Positions 44,345 to 54,125 of a stretch of DNA of 64,000 bases are shown here, piece by piece (the first letter of the stretch is position 1; each line of letters opens with the position of its first letter). The DNA comes from Sphingomonas sp. IC-11. GTDB lineage: Bacteria > Pseudomonadota > Alphaproteobacteria > Sphingomonadales > Sphingomonadaceae. The translations under genes and the position numbers were made by a program. The notes beneath the pieces are model-generated. The model saw only the letters and a program-made list of their open reading frames with translations, was not told where the DNA came from and did not search any database. The DNA lies in contig NZ_JAJNDU010000005.1 of NCBI RefSeq assembly GCF_021043365.1, positions 124,001 through 188,000 on the forward strand, in the 5' to 3' direction.

Positions 44345-46147
44345 TCAGGCCGCAACGATCGGCGCGCACCGTTCGATGAGCCAGACGCGATCGTCACCCT
44401 CCAGCACGGGGGCAAGCGTTTCGGCGACGCGGGCGTGATAATCGTTCAGCCAGCCGAGTTCCGCCGGCGTCATCAAGGCAGGATCGATGAGGTCGCGGTC
44501 GATCGGCGCAAGGGTGAGCGTTTCGAACGCAAGCATCGTGGATTCGCCGCCGGCGATGTCGCGCTCCTCGACCAGCAGCAGGTTCTCGATGCGGATGCCG
44601 TATTCGCCCGCCTTGTAATAGCCCGGCTCGTTGGAGAGGATCATGCCGGGCAGCAACGGCTCCGACGGTCCACTACCGGGATAGCTTGGCTTGGCGATGC
44701 GCGCCGGCCCTTCATGCACCGACAGATAGCTGCCGACGCCGTGGCCTGTGCCGTGCGCGAAATCGAGCCCCGCCTGCCACAAGGGAAGCCGCGCGAGCGC
44801 GTCGAGCTGCGCGCCGGTGGTGCCATGCGGGAAGACGGCGGTGGCCAGCGCGATATGCCCCTTCAACACGCGGGTGAAGCGATCGCGCATTTCCGCCGTG
44901 GGCGTGCCGATCGGCACTACGCGGGTCACATCGGTGGTGCCGTCCACATATTGGCCGCCCGAATCGATCAGGTAGAGCTGGCCCGGCTCGATCGGCAGGC
45001 TCGACTCCTCGGTAACGTGATAGTGCGGGATCGCGCCGTGCGGGCCGGTGGCCGAGATTGCGTCGAACGACAGATCCTTCAGCACGCCGGTTTCGCGGCG
45101 GAACTCCTCCAGCTTCGCCGCTGCCGACAGCTCGGTCTGACCGCCCTTGGGTGCTTCGATCGAGATCCAGCGCAGGAAGCGGGACAGCGCCGCGCCGTCG
45201 CGAATACTGGCGGCGCGGTGGCCGGCGCGCTCAACCGCGTTCTTCGTGGCGCGCGGAATGACGGTGGGATCGCGCATCGCCACCACCTCACCGCCACCGG
45301 CCTCAATGGCGAGCGGGATGGCGGCAACCGACAGCGCGGGGTCGACCGCCACGCGCTTGCCGGCGAAACGGCCGAGGGCAGCGCCGAACGCATGCCGGTC
45401 ATGAACCCGCACGGCGTTTCCGAGATGCTGGGCCACGGCGTCCGTCATCTTTTCGGGCGAGACGTAGAGATCGGCGGTGCCGTCGGCGTTTACCACCGCA
45501 TAGGCGAGCGCGACCGGCGTGCGGGACACGTCGCCGCCGCGCACGTTCAGGAGCCAGGCAATCGATTCCAACGACGCGAGCACCACGGCATCTGCCTGTT
45601 GCTCGGCAAGCCAGTCGGCGACGGCGGCACGCTTTTCCGCGGAGGAGCGGCCGGCGTTGGCGTCGTCGTGGACGCTGAGCTGCGCGTCCGAGCGCGCGGG
45701 CTGGTCGGGCCACACGGCATCGACCGGGTTGGTGTCCACCGCGACAAGGGTGGCGTTGATGGCAGCAAGCGCCTTTCCGGCCTCATCCACCCAGGCACGG
45801 GTATGCAGCCAGGGATCATAGCCGATGCGCGCGCCCTGCTTGGCGTGGCCCGCCAGCCAGGTGGAAACGCTGGTCTCCGGCACGCCCACGAACTGCCAAT
45901 CGTCGCCCGACACCTGTTCGCGCACTTGCAGCGTGTAGCGGCCATCGGTGAAGATCGCGGCCTCGGCAGGCAGCACCACGGCGGTGCCTGCCGATCCCTG
46001 GAAACCGGTGAGCCAGGCGAGCCGCTGGGCATAGGCGCCGACATATTCGCTCATGTGCTCATCGGTTAGCGGCACGACGAAGCCGTCGAGCTGCTGGCGC
46101 GAAAGCTGGTCGCGGAGCGCGGCAAGGCGGGCGGAATGGGTGGACAT
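44345..46147 (-). CDS. Aminopeptidase P family protein (M24B, Xaa-Pro aminopeptidase)
   Basis: Cleaves the N-terminal residue before proline. The 600 residues give the three-domain long form: two creatinase-N domains (1-300) and the pita-bread M24 domain. The metal ligands are visible in LIDSGGQYVDGTTDVTR (two Asp), HGTGHGVGSYL (His), LSNEPGYY (Glu) and RIENLL (Glu), so it should be active. The ATG has AAGGAAG upstream. It is divergent from nadB. Confidence 0.95.
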   Translation of the reverse strand: MSTHSARLAALRDQLSRQQLDGFVVPLTDEHMSEYVGAYAQRLAWLTGFQGSAGTAVVLPAEAAIFTDGRYTLQVREQVSGDDWQFVGVPETSVSTWLAGHAKQGARIGYDPWLHTRAWVDEAGKALAAINATLVAVDTNPVDAVWPDQPARSDAQLSVHDDANAGRSSAEKRAAVADWLAEQQADAVVLASLESIAWLLNVRGGDVSRTPVALAYAVVNADGTADLYVSPEKMTDAVAQHLGNAVRVHDRHAFGAALGRFAGKRVAVDPALSVAAIPLAIEAGGGEVVAMRDPTVIPRATKNAVERAGHRAASIRDGAALSRFLRWISIEAPKGGQTELSAAAKLEEFRRETGVLKDLSFDAISATGPHGAIPHYHVTEESSLPIEPGQLYLIDSGGQYVDGTTDVTRVVPIGTPTAEMRDRFTRVLKGHIALATAVFPHGTTGAQLDALARLPLWQAGLDFAHGTGHGVGSYLSVHEGPARIAKPSYPGSGPSEPLLPGMILSNEPGYYKAGEYGIRIENLLLVEERDIAGGESTMLAFETLTLAPIDRDLIDPALMTPAELGWLNDYHARVAETLAPVLEGDDRVWLIERCAPIVAA

Positions 46148-46334
46148 CGTCTTCCTTCGAGCCTGTCGTTGCGTTCATGCCCGAGCCTGCCGCAGCGGCG
46201 CCCGTTGACGGGGGAGGGCGGGCGCAATCGCCGGCGGCTGGTTCGGAACGAACGGTTGGTTGCGCGCCCGATATGGCAGGTTCGCGCGCTTCGTGCCATG
46301 CAGGTCCGATGCTCCGCTTCTTCTCGCCAGACGC

Positions 46335-47915
46335 ATGACCAGCAGCGACGTCCTGATCGTCGGATCCGGCGCCGCCGGGCTTACCGCAGCGCTCAACCTC
46401 GCCGATCGCTTTCAGGTGACGGTGCTTGCCAAAGGGGCGCTCAACGAAGGCTCCACGGCATGGGCGCAGGGCGGTATCGCCGCAGTGCTGGAGCCGGGCG
46501 ACACGTTCGAAAATCATGTCGAGGACACGATGGTCGCGGGCGCCGGGCTCAACGACCGCGAGATCGTGGAGTTCGTGGTCGAAAATGCGCCCGCCGCGAT
46601 CGCGCGCCTGCAGAAGCTGGGTGTGCCGTTCGCGCAGGATGGGGACGCGCTCCACCTGACGCGCGAAGGTGGGCATTCGCACCGCCGCATCGTGCATGTC
46701 GACGACGCCACTGGCTGGGCGGTGCAGGAAGCGTTGCAGAAGGCGGCGGAGGCACATCCCAATATCACTCTGGTGCCCGATCAGGTCGCGATCGACCTTG
46801 CCACCAGCCGGCATGAGGAGCGCTATTCCGGCGCTGGGAATGTCTGGGGTGTCTATGCGGTGGATCGCAGGACCGGGCGCGTGAACCTGTACACCGCGCG
46901 GGCGACGATCCTCGCCACCGGGGGGGCGGGGCGCACGTATCTGTTCTCCACGGCGCCGCGCGGCGCAACCGGGGACGGCATCGCGATGGCATGGCGGGCG
47001 GGCTGCCGCGTCTCCAACATGGAGATGATGCAGTTTCACCCTACCTGCCTCTACAATCTCGACGTCAAGAACTTCTTGATCACCGAGGCGGTACGCGGCG
47101 AGGGCGGGCGGCTGATCAATCCGCTGAACGGCCACCGCTTCATGGTGGATTATGATGCCGAGCGGCTGGAACTGGCGCCCCGCGACGTGGTGGCGCGGGC
47201 GATCGACGCCGAGATCAAGCGCTACGGCCTTGATTACGTCCATCTCGACATCAGCCATCAGCCTGCCGATTTCGTGCGCGGGCATTTCCCCAATATCCAC
47301 GACAAGCTGATGGGGCTGGGCATCGACATGACGATGCAGCCCATTCCCGTCGTGCCGGCGCAGCATTACACCTGCGGCGGGATCATCGTGGATCGCGACG
47401 GGCGCACTGACCTGCCCAATCTCTATGCGGCCGGCGAGTGCACCGAAAGCGGGCTGCATGGCGCCAACCGGCTCGCGTCCAACTCGCTGCTGGAATGTTT
47501 CGTGTTCGGCGAGGCTGCAGCCAATCACATCGCCGCCTGCTGGGACGATCTGCGCCCGGTGCCGCCGATCCGGCCGTGGGATGAAAGCCGCGTCACCGAT
47601 TCGGACGAAGAAGTCGTGATCAAGCAGAACTGGACCGAGATCCGGCGCTTCATGTGGAATTACGTCGGCATCGTGCGCACCACCAAGCGGCTTCAGCGGG
47701 CGCAGCACCGCATCAAGATGCTGACGGGCGAAGTGGAGGATTATTACGGCCACTTCCGCGTGACCCCGGACCTGATTGAACTGCGCAACCTGTTGCAGAC
47801 TGCGGAGCTGATCGTGCGTTCGGCGCTGCACCGGCAGGAAAGCCGGGGGCTCCACTACACCCTCGATTATCCGCAAACACTTGATGTGCCCGTAGATACC
47901 GTTCTGGTTCCGTAG
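46335..47915 (+). CDS. nadB: L-aspartate oxidase
   Basis: First enzyme of de novo NAD synthesis, oxidising aspartate to iminoaspartate with FAD. The 526 residues include VLIVGSGAAGLTAAL, NEGSTAWAQGGIAAV, HSHRRIVHVDDATGWAV, MEMMQFHPTCLYN and GLHGANRLASNSLLECFVFG, all NadB signatures. The start at 46335 matches the family N-terminus. nadA and nadC are not adjacent. The 187-base divergent gap to the aminopeptidase gene contains the palindrome GTTCG-N3-CGAAC at 46241-46253. Confidence 0.97.
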   Translation: MTSSDVLIVGSGAAGLTAALNLADRFQVTVLAKGALNEGSTAWAQGGIAAVLEPGDTFENHVEDTMVAGAGLNDREIVEFVVENAPAAIARLQKLGVPFAQDGDALHLTREGGHSHRRIVHVDDATGWAVQEALQKAAEAHPNITLVPDQVAIDLATSRHEERYSGAGNVWGVYAVDRRTGRVNLYTARATILATGGAGRTYLFSTAPRGATGDGIAMAWRAGCRVSNMEMMQFHPTCLYNLDVKNFLITEAVRGEGGRLINPLNGHRFMVDYDAERLELAPRDVVARAIDAEIKRYGLDYVHLDISHQPADFVRGHFPNIHDKLMGLGIDMTMQPIPVVPAQHYTCGGIIVDRDGRTDLPNLYAAGECTESGLHGANRLASNSLLECFVFGEAAANHIAACWDDLRPVPPIRPWDESRVTDSDEEVVIKQNWTEIRRFMWNYVGIVRTTKRLQRAQHRIKMLTGEVEDYYGHFRVTPDLIELRNLLQTAELIVRSALHRQESRGLHYTLDYPQTLDVPVDTVLVP

Positions 47916-48036
47916 TCGCCGACTCCTCTGGTCGCGCGTCAGGCGCGGTTCACCGCAGAGCCGGTAAGTGCCGGTTTTCAATGGTGACTTTTGGGATAGC
48001 CTGTTTGCTCACGACTGCTCGGGGGCACAGCGGACG

Positions 48037-49152
48037 ATGATCGGACGATTGATCGCTGGAGTGGCGCTGCTTTCACTGAGCAGTTGCGGTGTCGACGAGC
48101 GTCCCTCGCATGCCGCCGGGCCGGTGGCCCCGGCGCCCGCCTATGTCGTTGCGATCCCCGTGCCCAAGCCGACGCCGCTGCCGGTGAACCGGGCGCCGCG
48201 GGCGCTGGAAGCATCGATCAGCCAGCTGGTGCGCGAATTCCCCGGGATTGCGGGCGTGGCGGTGCGTGCGGTGGACGAAGGGTGGACCGTGGAGGCGGGG
48301 GGGCGGCGGCCCCTGCCGCAACAAAGCGTAAGCAAGCTGTGGGTCGCGATGACGGTGCTCGATCAGCGCGACGCCGGCCGGTTGCGGCTTGACGATGCGG
48401 TGACGCTGACGCCGTCCGACCTGACGGTTTTCCACCAGCCGATCGCTTATCTGGTGAAGAACGGCGTCTGGAACACCACGGTCGGCGACCTGTTGCACCG
48501 CGCGCTGACGCAGAGCGACAATACGGCGAACGATCGGCTGCTGACGCTGGTGGGCGGGCCGTCCGCGGTGCGCGCCTTCATTGAGCGCAAGCAGCTGGGC
48601 GACATCCGCTTCGGACCGGGCGAGCGGATGTTGCAGGCGAAAACGGCCGGGTTGACGTGGGACCAGTCGATGAGCGTCGGCAACACGTTCTCGATCATGC
48701 GCGCCCGCCTTGATCCTGCCGTGCGTCAGGCGGCCTTGCAGGCGTATATCGACAATCCCCCCGATGGCGCCGCCCCGCTGGCCATTGCCGACGCGCTGGC
48801 GAGGCTGGCCCGTGGCGAGCTGCTTTCCGAAACCTCGACGCGCCTCTTGATCTCCACCATGGAATCCAGCCGCACCGGGCGGGCGCGGCTGCGGGCGGGT
48901 GCGGCGCCCGGCTGGACGCTGGCGCACAAGACGGGAACCGGGCAGGAACTGGGCCGACGCAACGCAGGGTTCAACGATGTCGGCCTGCTGACCTCGCCCG
49001 AGGGTCGCCGCTACGCCGTGGCAGTGATGATCGGCGATACCCAGCGGCCGATGCGCGATCGTCAGCAGCTGATCCAGGCGGTGGCGGCCACCGTTACGGG
49101 CTATCGCGGGCCGGCGATCGCATCGCGCGAGGCGGACGAGCCGGAAAGCTGA
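48037..49152 (+). CDS. Class A beta-lactamase-like serine hydrolase, lipoprotein
   Basis: A 371-residue penicillin-recognising serine enzyme. The lipobox LSSC gives lipidated Cys17; a proline-rich linker follows. The class A motifs are in order: Ser97-x-x-Lys100 (SVSK), SDN (160-162) and KTG (298-300). In the omega-loop area the sequence is GERMLQ (Glu196...Gln200), where class A enzymes have ExxLN, so the deacylating Glu seems present but the Asn is Gln. It may be a genuine beta-lactamase or a D,D-peptidase-like relative. The ATG at 48037 gives the clean leader. Confidence 0.88.
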   Translation: MIGRLIAGVALLSLSSCGVDERPSHAAGPVAPAPAYVVAIPVPKPTPLPVNRAPRALEASISQLVREFPGIAGVAVRAVDEGWTVEAGGRRPLPQQSVSKLWVAMTVLDQRDAGRLRLDDAVTLTPSDLTVFHQPIAYLVKNGVWNTTVGDLLHRALTQSDNTANDRLLTLVGGPSAVRAFIERKQLGDIRFGPGERMLQAKTAGLTWDQSMSVGNTFSIMRARLDPAVRQAALQAYIDNPPDGAAPLAIADALARLARGELLSETSTRLLISTMESSRTGRARLRAGAAPGWTLAHKTGTGQELGRRNAGFNDVGLLTSPEGRRYAVAVMIGDTQRPMRDRQQLIQAVAATVTGYRGPAIASREADEPES

Positions 49153-49198
49153 TCTGTATCGATTGACGAGGCGGAGTGGCCGCAGCAAGGCGCCGGGC

Positions 49199-50203
49199 AT
49201 GCGCTTCTTTTCCGACAACGCCGCCCCCGTCCATCCCGCCGTTCTCACCGCCATTGCCCAGGCGGATGTGCTCGACACGGCATACGATGGTGATCGCTGG
49301 TCCGGCATGCTGGACGCGCGATTGTCGGCGCTGTTCGAGACGGAGGTGGAGGTGCTGTGGGTACCGACGGGCACGGCGGCGAACTGCCTCGCGCTCGCCG
49401 CGCTCTGCCCCCCGCATGGTGCGGTGCTGTGCCACCATGACGCGCATATCCAGAATGACGAATGCGGCGCGCCGGAATTCTACACCCATGGTGCAAAGCT
49501 GCTGCTGGCGGACGGCGAGGGCGCGAAGCTGACGCCCGAAAGCCTCAACTCGCTGCTGGCGACGATCCGCACCGATGTTCACCAGGTGCAGCCGCATGCG
49601 ATCTCCATCACCAATGCGACGGAATATGGCCTCGTCTATCAGCCGGCGGAGGTCGCGGCGATCGGCGCGCTGGCGGCCGAGCGTGGCCTCGCGCTTCACA
49701 TGGACGGCGCGCGCTTCGCCAATGCACTGGTTCACGCGGATTGCTCGCCCGCTGACATGACGTGGCGCGCGGGCGTCACGGCGCTCAGCTTCGGCTTCGT
49801 CAAGAACGGCGGCATGGGCGCCGAGGCCCTGGTGTTCTTCAAGCGCGGGCTGGTTGAGGCGAGCCGATATCGCCGCAAGCGGGCGGGCCTGCTGTTTTCC
49901 AAGGGCCGCTATCTCGCCGCGCAGATCCTCGCGCTGCTGGAGGAGGACCGCTGGCTGGCGAATGCGCGCAACGCGAACGAGGGCGCGGCGCTGATCGCCG
50001 CCGCCGCCGGCACGCGGCTGGTGCATCCGGTGGAGGCGAACGAAGTGTTCCTGCGCGTCACCGCGGAGGAAGCGGCATCGCTGCGCAGCAAGGGCTTCGA
50101 CTTTTACGATTGGAGTCCCGGCGAGGCGCGGCTGGTGGTGTCGTGGAACCAGCGGGCCGAGGATATCCGGCCGCTGGCGGAGGCGATCGCGGCGCTGGGG
50201 TGA
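49199..50203 (+). CDS. Low-specificity L-threonine aldolase family protein
   Basis: A PLP-dependent aldolase splitting threonine to glycine and acetaldehyde. The 334 residues begin MRFFSDNAAPVHPAV, followed by VPTGTAANCLAL, HHDAHIQNDECG, LHMDGARFANALV (PLP Asp) and FGFVKNGGMGAEALVF with the probable Schiff-base Lys202. The start at 49199 matches the family N-terminus. It lies 46 bases after the beta-lactamase-like gene. Confidence 0.93.
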   Translation: MRFFSDNAAPVHPAVLTAIAQADVLDTAYDGDRWSGMLDARLSALFETEVEVLWVPTGTAANCLALAALCPPHGAVLCHHDAHIQNDECGAPEFYTHGAKLLLADGEGAKLTPESLNSLLATIRTDVHQVQPHAISITNATEYGLVYQPAEVAAIGALAAERGLALHMDGARFANALVHADCSPADMTWRAGVTALSFGFVKNGGMGAEALVFFKRGLVEASRYRRKRAGLLFSKGRYLAAQILALLEEDRWLANARNANEGAALIAAAAGTRLVHPVEANEVFLRVTAEEAASLRSKGFDFYDWSPGEARLVVSWNQRAEDIRPLAEAIAALG

Positions 50204-50379
50204 CCCATTCGCCGGGGCTGTCGGCGCCATCCGGCGGCCTTGTCCCGGCGTTCACGGCATGCGGAATAGCCGGGCGATGAAGCAACGGGTCCGCGGATGC
50301 AGGATCACCCCTGTGCCGAGTTGCGCCAACTGACCGGCGTGACGTTGTTTTTCTGGTGGCGGCGGCATAGCGCACGATC

Positions 50380-51297
50380 ATGACCGCCCAACCTCCCCCG
50401 CAATCGACACGCGCCCGCGTGCTGATCCCCTTCGGGATCGTGACGTTGATCTGGGGATCGACCTGGCTGGTCATTCGCGATCAGCTTGGCGTGGTGCCGC
50501 CGTCGTGGTCGGTCAGCTACCGCTTTCTGGTGGCCGGGCTGGCGTTGTTCATCTGGGCGGCGATCCGGCGGGAGCCGGGTAAGATCGACGCGCGCGGGTT
50601 TGCCTTCGCCGCCGCACTGGGCCTTGCGCAGTTCGTCCTTAACTTCAACTTCGTCTATCGCGCCGAGCAGTTCATCACCTCGGGCCTCGTGGCGGTGGTG
50701 TTTGCGCTGCTGCTGATTCCCAACTCGCTGTTCGGCCGGATCTTCCTGGGGCAGCGGTTGGGCCGGCAGCTCGTCATTGGCTCCGCGATTGCGATGGCGG
50801 GCGTCGCGCTGCTGTTCATCCACGAGATCCGCAGCGATCCCAATGGGCCGACCGCCTCGCTGGTGGGGATCGGCCTGACCTTATGTGCCATCCTGTCCGC
50901 TTCGAGCGCGAATGTGATGCAGGGTACGGAGACGGCGCGGGCCTATCCGATGCTGCGTACCACGGCCATTGCCATGCTCTTGGGCGGCACATTCGATGCG
51001 GTGTGGGCGTGGTTCACGGTGGGTCCGCCGGTGATGGAGTGGCGGCTCGGCTATGTCGCCGGGATCCTGTACCTCGGGATCTTCGCCTCGGCCTTGGCCT
51101 TTCCGCTTTATTTCGGGGTGATCCGCATCATCGGGCCGGCCAAGGCGGCTTATTCCAGCGTCATCGTGCCAGTGATCGCCATGGCGCTGTCGACGATGTT
51201 CGAGGGCTATCGCTGGTCGCTTTTGGCGGCGGCCGGCGCGGCGCTGGCCGCAGCTGGGCTCATTGTCGCGCTCACGGCGCGCAGGCCCAATCGGTAA
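50380..51297 (+). CDS. EamA/DMT-family permease
   Basis: A 305-residue inner-membrane transporter with ten hydrophobic helices in two EamA repeats (about 15-145 and 160-300). LIWGSTWLVIRDQLG at the start and PLYFGVIRIIGPAKAAYSSVIVPVIAMALS in the second repeat are typical. Substrate unknown; the family exports metabolites and amino acids. The last 91 bases overlap the converging SDR gene. Confidence 0.92.
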   Translation: MTAQPPPQSTRARVLIPFGIVTLIWGSTWLVIRDQLGVVPPSWSVSYRFLVAGLALFIWAAIRREPGKIDARGFAFAAALGLAQFVLNFNFVYRAEQFITSGLVAVVFALLLIPNSLFGRIFLGQRLGRQLVIGSAIAMAGVALLFIHEIRSDPNGPTASLVGIGLTLCAILSASSANVMQGTETARAYPMLRTTAIAMLLGGTFDAVWAWFTVGPPVMEWRLGYVAGILYLGIFASALAFPLYFGVIRIIGPAKAAYSSVIVPVIAMALSTMFEGYRWSLLAAAGAALAAAGLIVALTARRPNR

Positions 51298-52022
51298 TCG
51301 GGATAAAGCGGGCGCCAGCCGAGCACCCGCTTTGCCTTTCCATTCGCGACACGCCGGTTCTCCGCATAAAAGGCGCGGGCGGCGGGCGACAGGCTCGCCA
51401 GTTCGACAACTGCCGGTGGCGGTACGCCCAACATGGCGGCGGCTTGCTCGATCACGCAATCCTGGCTGGTCGGCAAGTCATCAGCGAGGTTGTAGGCGCC
51501 CGGCGGCGCAGTGAAGCCGGCGACGACGCCACTGGCGATGTCGGCCACGTGAATCCGGCTGAACACCTGATCGGCAAGACGGGTGCGGTGGGCGGTGCCG
51601 GCAGCAACCCGGTCCAGTGGCGAGCGACCCGGTCCATAAATGCCGGGCAGGCGGAAGACGCGCGCGCCGTGCGCGAGCCAGGCGGCGTCCGCCGCATTGC
51701 GCGCCGGCCGGCGACCACGGATAGGCGCGCTTTCGTCGACCCATGCGCCGCCAGCGTCGCCATAGACGCCGGTGGAGGAGAGATAGCCGAGCCAGCGTCC
51801 GTCCAGCGCATCGCCATAACGGGCGAGGACGGGGTCATTCTCCCCCGGCGGCACGGAGGAGAGAACGTGCGTTGCAGCGGCAAGGCCGGCGCGGACCGCG
51901 GCATCATCGTCGAACCGGATCGTGCCGGCGCGACCATCGCGCGTGGTGGCGAGGATCGGCCAGCCGCTCGCATCGGCGATCGCGCTGGCGGCATAACCGA
52001 GGCCGAAGATGAACAGGCGCAT
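51207..52022 (-). CDS. SDR-family NAD(P)-binding protein (YeeZ-like)
   Basis: A 271-residue atypical short-chain dehydrogenase. The N-terminal FIFGLGYAASAIA carries a modified GxGxxA nucleotide motif. It also has YLSSTGVYGDAGGAWVDE and FRLPGIYGPGRSPLDRV, like YeeZ and other atypical epimerases. The catalytic Tyr-x-x-x-Lys is not obvious, so it may bind a nucleotide without classic dehydrogenase activity. The 3' end runs 91 bases into the converging EamA gene; the final Ala-rich residues may be a recent extension. Confidence 0.85.
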   Translation of the reverse strand: MRLFIFGLGYAASAIADASGWPILATTRDGRAGTIRFDDDAAVRAGLAAATHVLSSVPPGENDPVLARYGDALDGRWLGYLSSTGVYGDAGGAWVDESAPIRGRRPARNAADAAWLAHGARVFRLPGIYGPGRSPLDRVAAGTAHRTRLADQVFSRIHVADIASGVVAGFTAPPGAYNLADDLPTSQDCVIEQAAAMLGVPPPAVVELASLSPAARAFYAENRRVANGKAKRVLGWRPLYPDYRLGLRAVSATMSPAAASAAPAAAKSDQR

Positions 52023-52215
52023 GGGGCCTGTTATCGCAGCGATGAGCGTTGCGTCACCCCATCATGGTGTTCGCCGTGACGTGTCGGATTTCGCGTGCGG
52101 CTCGGCGTGGGCGAAAGGATTGAGCTTCGCCGCATGGCCGGGGTGACAGCCAGAATGCGCGGTTCGCGCCCCGCGCCATCGGAGCGTTTCTGCGACAGGC
52201 GTTCGGGGTCCGGGG

Positions 52216-52244
52216 CGTTATGCCGGGATGCGCCCGGCATAACG
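52216..52244. terminator. Strong hairpin after the M28 peptidase gene
   Basis: A perfect 12-bp stem (CGTTATGCCGGG / CCCGGCATAACG) with a 5-base loop, 18 bases past the M28 stop. There is no U-tract. The core resembles REP palindromes elsewhere in the window. Confidence 0.6.
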
Positions 52245-52262
52245 CATGAGGTGGAGTGGGAA

Positions 52263-53897
52263 TTACTGCCCCATCGGCCCCTTGAAGAGCGTGCCGAAGT
52301 AATCGCCCTTGTTCCACACCGGCCGCGACGGAGCATCGGCGATGTCGCGCGCGATGCGATAGTTCACGTCCACGAAGCGTACGCCTTCCTCCCATTGAAT
52401 CGGCTGCGACAGGTCGTCGGAGGGCTTGTGGTAATTGGTGGAAAGGAAATGCTCCACCGCTGCCTTGCCCGGTCCCTTCTGGCCCGGCCACAGGAACACG
52501 GAAGGCACACCCTTCTGCACGAAGCGGAAGTGATCGGAGCGCACGAAAATGCCTTCGTCCGGGATCGGATCGGGCGATAGCGCAACGCCGGCACCTTCCA
52601 CGGCACGACGGATGATCGGGCCGAGCGTGGAGCGGTCGCCGCCGAATGCCACCATGTCCTCGAACTTGTAGGTGAGGATCGGCATGTCGAGATTAACGTT
52701 GGCGATGATCGAATCCGCCGGGACCGTCGGATGGTTGGCGAAATAATCGCTGCCGATCAGGCCCTTCTCCTCCGCCGTGACGGCCAGGAACAGGATGGTG
52801 CGCTTCGTCGCGCCTTCCTTCTGGAAGCGTTTCGCTTCCTCGATCAGGCTGGCGATGCCGATCGCATTGTCCAGGGCGCCATTGTGGATCTTGTCATCCG
52901 CCTTGCCGCTGACGCCGACGTGATCGAGGTGCGCGGACAGGACCACCACCTCGCGCGCGAGAGCGGGATCGCTGCCGGGCAGCACGCCGACCACGTTGGA
53001 CGACTGTGCCTTGTCGAACTGGGTCTTGGTCGTGACGGCGAGGGCGGTCGGAAGCGCCTCTGCCTTGAAGCTGGCGTCCGCCTTGTCGGCTTCACGCGCG
53101 ACCTTGGCCCACGGAGTGCGAGCGCCCGCGAAAAGCTTCTGAGCGCCGGAGAGGCTCAGCGTCGCAAGGGTGGGGATGCCGCCTTCCTCGACATGGCCGG
53201 TGCCATCAGCATTGGCCCAGGTCATGCGGGTGTGGCCATTCGCCTCGACCAGCCGTGCGAACGGGCGCTGCTTGTCGGAACGGGGCGTGACGAGGGTGAT
53301 CGTGCCGACGGCGCCACGCTCGGCGGCGAAGCGCGCCTTGGTGGTCGGCGAGCCGAGCCACGCGCGCTCCTCACCCGTCATCTTGGAGGGCGAGCCGCTG
53401 ACAAAGGCGACGATCTTCCCCTTCACATCGACGCCGCGGTAATCGTCCCGCCCATATTGGGGCGCAACGATGCCGTAGCCGACGAACACGACCGGCGCCG
53501 ACACGTTGGTCTCCGTGGCTCGCGGGTTTGCCGAGGGGATGTAGTCGGTGCCGAAGGCAAGCGCCGTCTGACCAGCCGGTCCCGTGATGCTGAGCGTGCC
53601 CTGGCCATCGGGCTTGTAGGCGACGAGCGGCACCTGCTGCGCGTAGGTGCCCTTCTCGCCGCCCGGCTTCAGCCCGGCGGCGAAGAATTGCGCGGCAACA
53701 TATTGGGCGGCAATGTCATATTCCGGGCTGCCCGCCTCACGCCCGCGCATCGCGTCGGAAGCGAGGAACATCACGTGTGACTTGATCGCGGCTGCCTCGG
53801 CGGACAGCGCTGCTTCGGCAGCTGGGGCTGCGGCATTCTGGGCGATGGCGGAAACGGGAAGGGACGTGAGGCAAAGGGCCAGGATCAAACGGCGCAT
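52263..53897 (-). CDS. M28 family zinc peptidase
   Basis: A secreted aminopeptidase, 544 residues, with signal peptide (1-19, SAIAQ). It has a PA-like insert (about 125-240) and the M28 domain with zinc-binding residues: SAHLDHVG (His), NGALDNAIG (Asp), AEEKGL (Glu-Glu), NVNLDMP (Asp) and STNYHKPSDD (His). All five ligand motifs are intact. The ATG at 53897 gives a normal signal peptide; the longer frame does not. Probably periplasmic peptide degradation. Confidence 0.93.
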   Translation of the reverse strand: MRRLILALCLTSLPVSAIAQNAAAPAAEAALSAEAAAIKSHVMFLASDAMRGREAGSPEYDIAAQYVAAQFFAAGLKPGGEKGTYAQQVPLVAYKPDGQGTLSITGPAGQTALAFGTDYIPSANPRATETNVSAPVVFVGYGIVAPQYGRDDYRGVDVKGKIVAFVSGSPSKMTGEERAWLGSPTTKARFAAERGAVGTITLVTPRSDKQRPFARLVEANGHTRMTWANADGTGHVEEGGIPTLATLSLSGAQKLFAGARTPWAKVAREADKADASFKAEALPTALAVTTKTQFDKAQSSNVVGVLPGSDPALAREVVVLSAHLDHVGVSGKADDKIHNGALDNAIGIASLIEEAKRFQKEGATKRTILFLAVTAEEKGLIGSDYFANHPTVPADSIIANVNLDMPILTYKFEDMVAFGGDRSTLGPIIRRAVEGAGVALSPDPIPDEGIFVRSDHFRFVQKGVPSVFLWPGQKGPGKAAVEHFLSTNYHKPSDDLSQPIQWEEGVRFVDVNYRIARDIADAPSRPVWNKGDYFGTLFKGPMGQ

Positions 53898-54125
53898 TCG
53901 TGCTTCCAAAAAGCCTTGTTCATCGGGAAACGCTCGATCGCATACCGCACAGGATGACGGCAGCCATCGTTCGAAGAAGTGCCGCACGTCAAAGCCTGCG
54001 ACACGTCTCCACCGCACTCGACACGAACGAAGGGGAGTGGACCTGATCGCCAGACGTAGCAGCCAAGACTTTCACCGCAAGCTTTAGCGATGGAACCACA
54101 AGCCGCCCCGTCTATATCTCCTATC

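Noticed and set aside
46241-46253. GTTCG-N3-CGAAC palindrome as a second LexA box
   Set aside because: Half-sites are inverted and only three bases apart, so it does not fit the direct-repeat GTTC-N7-GTTC operator.
46059-47981. Long minus-strand open frame opposite nadB
   Set aside because: Antisense shadow of L-aspartate oxidase; the composition is His/Arg-rich and no domain is recognisable.
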